DNA of 5,328 bases from Deltaproteobacteria bacterium (lineage in GTDB: Bacteria; Desulfobacterota; Deferrimicrobia; Deferrimicrobiales; Deferrimicrobiaceae). Below, piece after piece: positions 1-5,328 of this stretch (positions are counted from its first letter, which is position 1; the number at the start of each line of letters is the position of its first letter). Position numbers and translations under genes: made by a program. The notes under the pieces are model-generated. The model had not been told where the DNA came from and searched no databases. It saw nothing but the letters and a program-made list of their open reading frames with translations. The DNA lies in assembly GCA_003105225.1 (NCBI GenBank), contig PQAK01000089.1, forward strand, positions 1 through 5,328. The letters run 5' to 3'.

Positions 1-206
1 TCCTGCCAGGGCACCCGGAAGATCGTCTGCCGCTCCGGCTCGCAGATCCGCTCGATGATCTTCGCCTCGGCGAAGTCGGGGTACTTGACCAGGACCGGCC
101 CGAGCGACTCGAGCACCTCCTTGACCGCCTGGTGGAACTCGACCTCCCCCGGGTTGCGCTTGATGACGTCCTGGAAGATCGCTTCGAGTCTCTCCGTCAG
201 TGCCAT
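1..206 (-). CDS. gdhA: NADP-type glutamate dehydrogenase, N-terminal part (cut by window start)
   Basis: The product catalyses reversible reductive amination of 2-oxoglutarate with ammonium to glutamate in the cytoplasm and is a main entry of nitrogen into amino acids. Only the first 68 residues are here; the rest lies left of the window. They fit the N-terminal helical region of the hexameric bacterial GdhA family: RNPGEVEFHQAVKEVLESLG (residues 18-37), then ERICEPERQTIFRVPW (52-67), matching the family's E-R-x-x-E-P-E-R...F-R-V-x-W signature just before the substrate domain. The ATG (complement of 204-206) is preceded by GGGAGG at 214-219 with 7 nt spacing, which fixes the start. It is divergent from the Fic-family gene. 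Family recognition is strong. The cofactor (NADP rather than NAD) is inferred from family resemblance, since the Rossmann domain is not in view. Confidence 0.93.
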   Translation of the reverse strand, partial: MALTERLEAIFQDVIKRNPGEVEFHQAVKEVLESLGPVLVKYPDFAEAKIIERICEPERQTIFRVPWQ

Positions 207-213
207 GATCTTT

Positions 214-219
214 CCTCCC
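214..219 (-). promoter_or_regulatory. Ribosome binding site of gdhA
   Basis: Reads GGGAGG on the minus strand, 7 nt upstream of the ATG. It is a strong Shine-Dalgarno sequence and decides the start codon of the glutamate dehydrogenase gene. Confidence 0.85.
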
Positions 220-248
220 TTTTTCCGGCATGGAAGCGATGGATCGGC

Positions 249-265
249 GCCGCCTGCGGGGCGGC
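249..265 (-). other. GC hairpin in the predicted gdhA leader
   Basis: GCCGCC (249-254) and GGCGGC (260-265) form a perfect 6-bp stem with a 5-nt loop. If transcription starts about 7 nt past the -10 box at 276-281, the hairpin sits near the 5' end of the roughly 60-nt gdhA leader, where it could stabilise the mRNA. In such GC-rich DNA it may also be chance. Confidence 0.3.
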
Positions 266-275
266 CCGTGAACCG

Positions 276-303
276 ACTGTACCGCTTCCGATGCGCCGGT
301 CAA
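276..303 (-). promoter_or_regulatory. Predicted sigma70-type promoter of gdhA
   Basis: On the minus strand TTGACC (298-303, 5 of 6 to the consensus -35) is followed after 16 bp by TACAGT (276-281, 4 of 6 to the -10). The predicted start is near 269, giving a leader of about 62 nt. Its -35 box overlaps the predicted -35 of the rightward Fic-gene promoter (302-307), so the two polymerase sites are likely mutually exclusive. The site was found by eye. Confidence 0.5.
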
Positions 304-329
304 GACAAACCGTTCAAATCGGGTATAAT
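302..329 (+). promoter_or_regulatory. Predicted sigma70-type promoter of the Fic-family gene
   Basis: A perfect -10 hexamer TATAAT lies at 324-329. AAGACA (302-307, 4 of 6) sits 16 bp upstream as a -35. The expected start is around 336, about 20 nt before the ATG at 357. This excludes the earlier in-frame ATG at 132, which would lie upstream of the promoter and over the gdhA gene. Confidence 0.6.
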
Positions 330-336
330 CGGGTAT
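317..336 (+). repeat. Perfect tandem 10-bp repeat over the Fic-gene -10 box
   Basis: AATCGGGTAT occurs twice back to back at 317-326 and 327-336, a 10-bp period, about one DNA turn. The repeat covers the -10 box and the predicted transcription start, the usual place for a repressor operator. Operator function is inferred; the repeat itself is seen directly. Confidence 0.6.
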
Positions 337-356
337 TCCGTCTCGACGGGGGAATC

Positions 357-1427
357 ATGGACCATCGCCTGGACAACCGGCTGGCGGGCGTCTCCCCTCC
401 CGCATGGCCCGGGATCCTCGCGAGGATCTCCGAGATCGACGAGTTCAAGGGGTGGTGGCGGGGCCGGCATTCCCCGCCCCCGTCCTACCTGGGGGGACTG
501 CGGAAAAAATCCGTCGCCCTTTCGGCTGCGGCCTCCCTCGGAGTCGGCTGGACCGGGCTCCCCCGCCCGGTGGGAGACACGGCCTCCGGCCTTCCGCCCG
601 CCTTGTCCGAGAGGCTTCGACGGGCCTCCGCCGCCCGTTACGCGCACCTGGTGAACGCGGTGTTCGACGGGCCCGGGAAGATCCCGCTTTCCCGGGAGAC
701 GATCCTCGGCTTCCACGCCGAGCTGATGCGGTACGCCCCCGGCGACCCCGCTCTCCGCGGCGCCTGGCGGTCCCTTCACGACCGTTCCGAGTACCTGCCG
801 CGGCACACCGCCGAGTCGATCGCGCTGCGGCCCGCCGCCCCCGAATCGATCCCGTCGGCGATGGACGCGCTGCTGCGGTGGACCACCACCCGCCTCGACT
901 CCGGCGGGGCCCACCCCCTGCTGGTGACGGCCTGCTTCCTTCTCGAGTTCCTCGCGATCCGGCCGTTCGCCTCCGGTAACGGCCGGACGAGCCGGCTGCT
1001 GACCCAGCTGCTCCTGCTGCGGGGGGGGTACGGCTACCTTCCCTATGCGTCGCTCGACAAGGTCATCGCGGAGCGGAAGGTGGAGTACTACCTTGCCCTG
1101 CGGAAAAGCCAGTCGTCGCTTCACCTGCCGCGGCCGGACATGGGGCCGTGGTTCCTGGCATTCCTCGAGGCGCTGCGCCTCCAGGCGAGGGAGCTGCGGC
1201 AGGCGCTTGCGCCACTGCCGGCGGAAAGCAGACTGTCGGGGAAACAGGAAGGCGCGCTGGCGCTGTTCGGACGCCACCGGGAGATCACCAACCGGCTCGT
1301 GTCGGCGGAGCTCGGCATCCCCCGGGAGACCGCGAAGCAGGTCCTGAACCGCCTGGTCGCCCTCCACCTGGTCTCCCGCGCCGGCGCGGGGCGGGCCGTC
1401 CGCTACCGGAAGGCGGAACCGGCGTAG
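357..1427 (+). CDS. Fic-fold protein with degenerate active site and C-terminal winged helix
   Basis: A 356-aa protein of the Fic/DOC superfamily. Order: N-terminal helical part (about 1-85) resembling the segment that holds the inhibitory motif in Fic proteins; Fic core (about 90-275) with a flap-like GAWRS at 135-139; the signature loop at 202-210; a following segment with LPYASLDKVI (228-237) and VEYYLALRKSQ (242-252) typical of the family; and a winged helix (about 293-351) with EITNRLVSAELGIPRETAKQ as the helix-turn-helix. The canonical loop is HPFx(D/E)GNGRxxR; here it is RPFASGNGRTSR, so catalytic His is Arg202 and the acidic residue is Ser206. No (S/T)xxxE(G/N) inhibitory motif is visible near residues 52-74. 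Fic enzymes transfer AMP to target proteins; this one probably cannot. The ATG at 357 was chosen because GGGGGA lies just upstream and a promoter at 302-329 precedes it. It is divergent from gdhA. A DNA-binding regulatory role is inferred. Confidence 0.85.
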   Translation: MDHRLDNRLAGVSPPAWPGILARISEIDEFKGWWRGRHSPPPSYLGGLRKKSVALSAAASLGVGWTGLPRPVGDTASGLPPALSERLRRASAARYAHLVNAVFDGPGKIPLSRETILGFHAELMRYAPGDPALRGAWRSLHDRSEYLPRHTAESIALRPAAPESIPSAMDALLRWTTTRLDSGGAHPLLVTACFLLEFLAIRPFASGNGRTSRLLTQLLLLRGGYGYLPYASLDKVIAERKVEYYLALRKSQSSLHLPRPDMGPWFLAFLEALRLQARELRQALAPLPAESRLSGKQEGALALFGRHREITNRLVSAELGIPRETAKQVLNRLVALHLVSRAGAGRAVRYRKAEPA

Positions 1428-1431
1428 GCGG

Positions 1432-1448
1432 CCGCCGAACAACGGCGG
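1432..1448. terminator. Possible bidirectional terminator hairpin between convergent genes
   Basis: CCGCCG (1432-1437) and CGGCGG (1443-1448) form a perfect 6-bp stem around the loop AACAA. It lies in the 32-nt gap between the stop codons of the Fic-family gene and the convergent gene to the right. No T-run follows on either strand, so it is not a classical intrinsic terminator. Position is the main support. Confidence 0.4.
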
Positions 1449-1459
1449 AGCCGGCGACG

Positions 1460-4075
1460 CTACGCGAAGTAGCAGACGGCGCGCTGCTTGAGGGAGTCGG
1501 CGTTGAGGTGGAGCTTCCGCCCCCCGGGGCCGGCAGGCAGGTCGACGACGCGCACCACGCCGGACCATCCGGCCTCCTCCGGAAGCAGATCGGCGAGGCG
1601 GTTTTCGGACTTGAGGAGGAACGCCTCGTTCAGATAGCTCCCCTTCCCCTTCGGATAAACCGCCAGGTAGAGCATGTTCGTCTCGACCAGGTCGTTGAAG
1701 AAGTGCGTCCCCAGGGAGACGTTCGGGATGACGTTGTTGCCCATGGCGACGATTTCGCAGAGCACGGAGACCGTGGCGATCTCCGCGAACGAGACGGGAA
1801 CGCCCAGCGAAGGCATCTTGGTCCCCCATCGTCCCGGCCCGAGCAGCAGCACGGTCCTGCGCTTTCCCTTCTCCTCCAGGCGGGTGAGCTTCCCGATCAG
1901 GCGCGCCACCGAGTGGCGCTCCCCGATCGGCATCTGCCCGTAGGCGGACGGAACGACGCAGATCAGGCGGTCGATCACCGCGTGCGAGCTCTGGCCGATG
2001 ATCGGGCCGCGGGACTCGATGACCAGGTCCTTCTTCGGGATCGCCCGCGGGGGGGGCAGGATCCTCCCGCCCTCCTTCACCTGGAGAGGGCGGCACTGGA
2101 CGAGGTTGATCCGGCAGCTTCCGTCCTCGAGGAAGTTGGCGGTGAACTCGACGTCGACCGGGTAGTCGTAGGCGTCCCGCAGGACGGAAAGCATCTCCCG
2201 CAGGTCCGGGACGAACGACGTCGCGGAGAGCAGCCGGTCGAAGGTGAGGACGCAACGGGAAGGACCCGCCGCCGCGCCGCCGGTCCTTCCCCGCCCTCCC
2301 GCCGTTTCCGGGCGCGCCGCGAACATGTCGATGGGCAGGTCCGGGCTGGCCCGCACGACGTCGTCGACATTCAGCGAGACGAACCGGTTCGCGGACAGGT
2401 CCAGCGCGTCGACGCGCCGCTGGGCGTACTCCACGACTTCTCCGAAATCGGACTCCGGACGCCGCAAGGGGGCGTTGAGCGCCACGAGGCGGGTGTAGTC
2501 GTCGTCGTAGCGCTCCACGGCGCGCGTGCCGAGGCCGAACACGATCCGCAGCATGCCGGCCTGGGGCTCGATGTATTCGCTCCAGACGAACGGGTTGTAG
2601 GAGAGCCCCACGCCGGCGACCTGCGGGTAGAACAGGTGCCCGTGGACGGCGCCGGATACCCGCTGCACGAGGAGCGCCATCTGCTCGTCCCGGTCGAGGA
2701 GCCCCCGGTGGGCCCGGTAGAGCAGCGCCTCCTCGCTCATCGTGCTCGCGTAGACGGTCCGGACGGCCGACAGGAACGCCTCGAGCCGCTCTCCCGGAGA
2801 TCCCTGGTTCGGGCAGAACACGCTCTCGTACTTTCCCGTGAAGGCGTTGCCGAAGCTGTCCTCGAGGAGGCTGCTCGACCGGACGATGATGGGCGACTGG
2901 CCGAAGTACTCCAGCATCGCGAGGAACTGGTCCCGGAGGAACGACGGGAAGCTCCCCGACAGGATCTTCCGGCGCGCCTCCTCCGTCCCCTCGAGGAAGG
3001 AGTCCGTGTTCCGCTGGTCGCGCCGCGCCTGCCAGCCGCCGTTGCGGACCAGGTAGGTGTAGAAGACATCCGAGCCGATGTAGAAGGAGTCGTGGGTCTC
3101 CATCCGCCCGCGCCAGCGTCCGTCCGTCCTCGCCAGGATGGCGCGCGACAGGAGCATGCCCACGGATTTGCCGCCGATCAGCCCCGTCCCGATCATCCGT
3201 TTCCGGATGGCCAGCAGGTCCGAGAGGTCGAAGTAGCGCGCCGCGAGGCCGATCACCCGCTCGTCGCGGCTCACCATCATCCGGAGGAGGCGCGGGAAGA
3301 TCCCCTCGGCCTCCTCCTTCGGCCGCAGCCCGTTCTTGACCCCCTCCAGGATCTCGCGGGCCTGCAGGAATTTCCGGTCCCAGATGTCGAGGGTCCGGGA
3401 GACGGCGTCGACCCGCTGCTCGGTGATCTGCGCCAGCACCTCCGAGAGGACGGCGCTTTCCGTCAACGGGCGGAATTCCCCCGCGTCCCACACGTGGGGC
3501 AGGTACATCGTCGGCGAGTACCGCTGGTGGACCTTCAGGGGGTGCACGTACAGGCTTCCGTCGTGCCGGAAGACGTCGATCAGCAGCTGCGTCGTATCCC
3601 GGATGGCGGAGACCGCCTCGAACGAGTGGCAGTCCCGGAAGAGGGCGAAGTAGGTGATCGTCTCGAGCTCGTACAGGTACGGGCAGGTGACCATGAAGAA
3701 GTTGCCCAGCATCAGGTCGCTGTACCAGTCGGCGGCGAGGTCCGAGAGGCAGTCGAAGACGTAGAAGGCGCCGCGGCCCGCCTCCTCGATCACCTTGTGG
3801 ATCTGGGCGGTGAACGTCTCGAACCCCACTTCGGGGCGCAGGCGGTGGATCTCCGCGCCGCCGGACGCGCCCACGAGCTCCGGGTGCCGGGCGAACCGGA
3901 AGTAGACCAGCCTCTTCCCCTGCCGGAGGGCGTCCTCGCAGAACGGCGCGGCGAACGGAGCGTAGTCATCGACCGAGTCCACCTGCCAGACGATGTTGTC
4001 GCCCGGCAGCAGCCCCTGGATCACCCCGTCCAGCCCGGGCAACCCCGTGCTCAAGGATCGCGGGACGGCGTTCAT
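1460..4075 (-). CDS. KaiC-like / PEP-synthase N-domain (PPDK_N ATP-grasp) fusion protein
   Basis: An 871-aa protein, probably cytoplasmic (no signal peptide or membrane segment seen). Residues 8-180 resemble a KaiC/RAD55-type RecA fold: STGLPGLDGVIQGLLPGD at the start and a Walker-B-like YVFDCLSDL (105-113), but the P-loop is replaced by GDNIVWQVDSVDDY. Residues about 280-665 match the ATP-grasp domain of PEP synthase and pyruvate phosphate dikinase: GGKSVGM (301-307), VRSSSLLEDSFGNAFTGKYE (398-417), LLVQRVSG (468-475) and INLVQCRPLQ (656-665). A Gly/Ala-rich linker lies at 587-606. The C-terminal part holds GPGRWGT (746-752) and LGTHFFNDLVE (788-798), which I associate with this family but not with a known reaction. 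The phospho-His domain and PEP-binding barrel are absent, so dikinase activity is unlikely. A GTG 20 codons upstream (4135) is also open, but ATG 4075 has GAGGGGGAA just before it and the predicted promoter would exclude the GTG. Function unknown. Confidence 0.85.
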   Translation of the reverse strand: MNAVPRSLSTGLPGLDGVIQGLLPGDNIVWQVDSVDDYAPFAAPFCEDALRQGKRLVYFRFARHPELVGASGGAEIHRLRPEVGFETFTAQIHKVIEEAGRGAFYVFDCLSDLAADWYSDLMLGNFFMVTCPYLYELETITYFALFRDCHSFEAVSAIRDTTQLLIDVFRHDGSLYVHPLKVHQRYSPTMYLPHVWDAGEFRPLTESAVLSEVLAQITEQRVDAVSRTLDIWDRKFLQAREILEGVKNGLRPKEEAEGIFPRLLRMMVSRDERVIGLAARYFDLSDLLAIRKRMIGTGLIGGKSVGMLLSRAILARTDGRWRGRMETHDSFYIGSDVFYTYLVRNGGWQARRDQRNTDSFLEGTEEARRKILSGSFPSFLRDQFLAMLEYFGQSPIIVRSSSLLEDSFGNAFTGKYESVFCPNQGSPGERLEAFLSAVRTVYASTMSEEALLYRAHRGLLDRDEQMALLVQRVSGAVHGHLFYPQVAGVGLSYNPFVWSEYIEPQAGMLRIVFGLGTRAVERYDDDYTRLVALNAPLRRPESDFGEVVEYAQRRVDALDLSANRFVSLNVDDVVRASPDLPIDMFAARPETAGGRGRTGGAAAGPSRCVLTFDRLLSATSFVPDLREMLSVLRDAYDYPVDVEFTANFLEDGSCRINLVQCRPLQVKEGGRILPPPRAIPKKDLVIESRGPIIGQSSHAVIDRLICVVPSAYGQMPIGERHSVARLIGKLTRLEEKGKRRTVLLLGPGRWGTKMPSLGVPVSFAEIATVSVLCEIVAMGNNVIPNVSLGTHFFNDLVETNMLYLAVYPKGKGSYLNEAFLLKSENRLADLLPEEAGWSGVVRVVDLPAGPGGRKLHLNADSLKQRAVCYFA

Positions 4076-4125
4076 CGGCTTCCCCCTCGGCGGGCATGGC
4101 CCTCCCGGGCCTGCGTCCACGGGGT

Positions 4126-4134
4126 ATTTTACCA
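4126..4134 (-). promoter_or_regulatory. Predicted extended -10 promoter for the KaiC/PPDK_N gene
   Basis: The minus strand reads TGGTAAAAT: TAAAAT (4126-4131, 5 of 6 to TATAAT) preceded by TGn, an extended -10. No convincing -35 lies 16-18 bp upstream, as often with extended -10 promoters. The start would be near 4119, leaving about 43 nt of leader before the ATG at 4075 and excluding the GTG at 4135. Confidence 0.45.
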
Positions 4135-4151
4135 CCGCGGAAGGAAAGCCA

Positions 4152-4179
4152 TGGAGGACGAAAGCGAGACGGGTATAAT
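4152..4179 (+). promoter_or_regulatory. Predicted promoter of the radical SAM gene
   Basis: A perfect TATAAT lies at 4174-4179; the best -35 is the weak TGGAGG (4152-4157, 3 of 6) with 16 bp spacing. The start is expected near 4186, about 42 nt before the ATG at 4228. The -10 context CGGGTATAAT, with a second CGGGTA at 4182-4187, repeats what is found at the Fic-gene promoter. Confidence 0.5.
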
Positions 4180-4191
4180 GGCGGGTAGCGG

Positions 4192-4221
4192 CCGCGGGAA
4201 GCGGCGCACGCCGGACCGCGG
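4192..4221 (+). other. Interrupted hairpin in the leader reaching the ribosome site
   Basis: CCGCGG at 4192-4197 can pair with CCGCGG at 4216-4221. Inside it CGGC (4202-4205) pairs with GCCG (4210-4213) around a 4-nt loop. The 3' arm covers the first bases of the only Shine-Dalgarno-like sequence, GGGGAG at 4220-4225, 2 nt before the ATG. This could lower translation initiation. Self-complementary GC hexamers are common in GC-rich DNA, so support is modest. Confidence 0.35.
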
Positions 4222-4227
4222 GGAGCC

Positions 4228-5328
4228 ATGAAGCCGGTCGACCTGATCCTTCTCCATCCGCCGAGCGTCTATCGCTTCCGCGAACTCCCGATCTTTCACG
4301 GGCCGATCAGCGACGTCATCCCCTCCTCGTCCATTTTCGAGAATTACCCGATCGGTTTCCTGACGCTGTCGGAATATCTCAGCCGGCACGGAATGTCCGT
4401 GAGGATCGTCAACCTGGCCATGAAGATGCTCCGGGATTTCTCCTTCGACGTGGACGGCTTCCTCGCGAAGCTGCACCCGGCCGCCTTCGGCATCGACCTC
4501 CACTGGCTTCCCCACGTGGACGGCGCCTTGAGCCTTGCGGAGGCGATCAAGCGGCTGCATCCCGGCATCCCGGTGATCTTCGGCGGCCTGTCCGCGACCT
4601 ATTACCGGCAGGAGATCCTGCGCGACTACCCCTTCGTGGATTTCATCGTCTGCGGCGATTCGACCGAGGAACCCCTCCGGCTGCTCATGGAGGCCATCCT
4701 GTTCCATGGAGATTACGGGACCGTGCCGAACCTGATGTGGCGCGACGGGGAGGGGAAGGTCACGGAGAACGGCATTTCCTATCGGCCCACCCACCTCGAT
4801 TACGTGCACTTCGATTATTCCCATCCGGTGAAAATGACCATGAAGTACCATGACCCGTCGGGCTACCTGCCGTTCCGGAACTGGCTGTCCAACCCGGTCA
4901 TGGCCGTTTTTTCCTGCCGCGGATGTCTCCATGATTGCGTCTCGTGCGGAGGCTCGGCGTCCGCATTCCGCGGGATCTGCAAACGGGAGCGGCCGGCGTT
5001 CCGGTCCCCGGAGCTCCTGGCCAAGGACGTCCGGAATATCGCGAGGGTGACCGGGGCGCCGATCATGGTCATCGGCGATCTCCTCCAGGGCGGGAACGGG
5101 TATGCCGAGACCTTCCTCCAGGCGATCCGGAGGTACCGGATCCGGAACGAGCTGGCGATCGAATTCTTCCACCCGCCCCCGCCCGACTTCGTCCGGAAAA
5201 TGGCCGATTCCCTCATCAATTTCAACGTGGAGATCTCGCCCGAGTCCCATGACCCGCGGGTGCGCAAGGCCTTCGGGAAATCGTACGGAAACGACGAGCT
5301 GGAGGCGTCGATCGACGCGCTGATCGCC
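4228..5328 (+). CDS. B12-binding-type radical SAM protein (cut by window end)
   Basis: The first 367 residues of a protein that runs past the window. Residues 1-165 form a cobalamin-binding-like Rossmann domain: DLILLHPPSVY (5-15), YPIGFLTLSEYLSRHG (40-55), FGIDLHWLPH (87-96) and IPVIFGGLSATYY (114-126). The DxHxxG base-off cobalamin motif is not seen, as in many such radical SAM proteins. The radical SAM domain starts near 224 with the [4Fe-4S] motif C233-x3-C237-x2-C240 followed by GGS; C230 and C251 are further nearby cysteines. Later come VIGDLLQGG (281-289) and ISPESHDPRVRKAFGKSYGN (336-355). The combination resembles the Ta0216-type B12-binding/radical SAM family as I remember it, whose reaction is unknown. 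Such enzymes cleave S-adenosylmethionine to make a radical, often for methylation or rearrangement. The ATG follows GGGGAG at a short 2-nt spacing, and no better in-frame start was found. It is divergent from the KaiC/PPDK_N gene. Confidence 0.88.
   Translation, partial: MKPVDLILLHPPSVYRFRELPIFHGPISDVIPSSSIFENYPIGFLTLSEYLSRHGMSVRIVNLAMKMLRDFSFDVDGFLAKLHPAAFGIDLHWLPHVDGALSLAEAIKRLHPGIPVIFGGLSATYYRQEILRDYPFVDFIVCGDSTEEPLRLLMEAILFHGDYGTVPNLMWRDGEGKVTENGISYRPTHLDYVHFDYSHPVKMTMKYHDPSGYLPFRNWLSNPVMAVFSCRGCLHDCVSCGGSASAFRGICKRERPAFRSPELLAKDVRNIARVTGAPIMVIGDLLQGGNGYAETFLQAIRRYRIRNELAIEFFHPPPPDFVRKMADSLINFNVEISPESHDPRVRKAFGKSYGNDELEASIDALIA

Noticed and set aside
132..356. Upstream extension of the Fic frame to an ATG at 132
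   Set aside because: It would overlap the gdhA coding start and both promoters, and the extra residues have no Fic-like sequence. ATG 357 has a promoter and ribosome site at the right distances.
1021..1028. Run of eight G in the Fic gene as a possible frameshift or phase-variation site
   Set aside because: The conserved Fic loop before it and the conserved family segment after it are in the same frame, so the gene is intact here. A run of this length is unremarkable at this GC content.
300..3491. 1063-codon open frame on the minus strand across the Fic gene and most of the KaiC/PPDK_N gene
   Set aside because: Composition is Arg/Pro/Gly-rich with no recognisable domain. It overlaps two well-supported genes, and long shadow frames are expected in GC-rich DNA with few stop codons.
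4076..4135. GTG start at 4135 for the KaiC/PPDK_N protein
   Set aside because: The extra 20 residues are Gly/Pro-rich and motif-free, the predicted extended -10 lies on top of the GTG, and ATG 4075 has a better ribosome site.
4180..4227. Cobalamin or SAM riboswitch upstream of the B12/radical SAM gene
   Set aside because: The predicted leader is only about 42 nt and has no B12-box-like or SAM-aptamer sequence.
1148..4231. 1027-codon open frame on the plus strand, antisense to the KaiC/PPDK_N gene
   Set aside because: The translation is dominated by Arg, Pro, Val, Glu and His without motifs, while the opposite strand carries clear ATP-grasp motifs. It is a shadow frame.
4129..5250. 373-codon open frame antisense to the radical SAM gene
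   Set aside because: No family motif is visible, and the plus strand encodes the intact CxxxCxxC and B12-domain motifs through the same stretch.

Overview
The window is GC-rich bacterial DNA (well above 60 % GC by eye) holding four protein genes in alternating orientation, two of them cut by the window edges. There are no rRNA, tRNA, CRISPR or transposon signals. Gene content and codon style suggest a free-living anaerobe-type bacterium of the old Deltaproteobacteria/Desulfobacterota sphere or a similar uncultured GC-rich lineage. This rests on the kind of gene families present and is only a weak inference.

Layout. (1) Positions 1-206, minus strand: the N-terminal 68 codons of NADP-type glutamate dehydrogenase (gdhA), with a good ribosome site. 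(2) Positions 207-356: a compact divergent promoter region serving gdhA to the left and a Fic-family gene to the right. The two predicted -35 boxes overlap, and a perfect tandem 10-bp repeat covers the rightward -10 box. (3) Positions 357-1427, plus strand: a Fic-fold protein with a C-terminal winged helix. Its signature loop has lost the catalytic His (Arg) and the acidic residue (Ser), and the N-terminal inhibitory Glu motif is not recognisable, so it looks like a non-enzymatic Fic-derived protein, possibly a regulator. (4) Positions 1428-1459: a short convergent gap with a GC hairpin. (5) Positions 1460-4075, minus strand: an 871-aa protein joining a P-loop-less KaiC/RecA-like domain to a PEP-synthase-type ATP-grasp (PPDK_N) domain and an unusual C-terminal domain, without the phospho-histidine and PEP-binding domains of a true dikinase. 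(6) Positions 4076-4227: a second divergent promoter region. (7) Positions 4228 to the window end, plus strand: a B12-binding-type radical SAM protein, cut by the window edge, resembling the Ta0216-type family of unknown function.

No single pathway ties the four genes together. The most coherent local idea is that the Fic-winged-helix protein, transcribed divergently from gdhA through overlapping promoters, regulates gdhA and/or itself. The two plus-strand promoters share the string CGGGTATAAT followed by a second CGGGTA, which may be a shared operator or simply this lineage's preferred -10 context.
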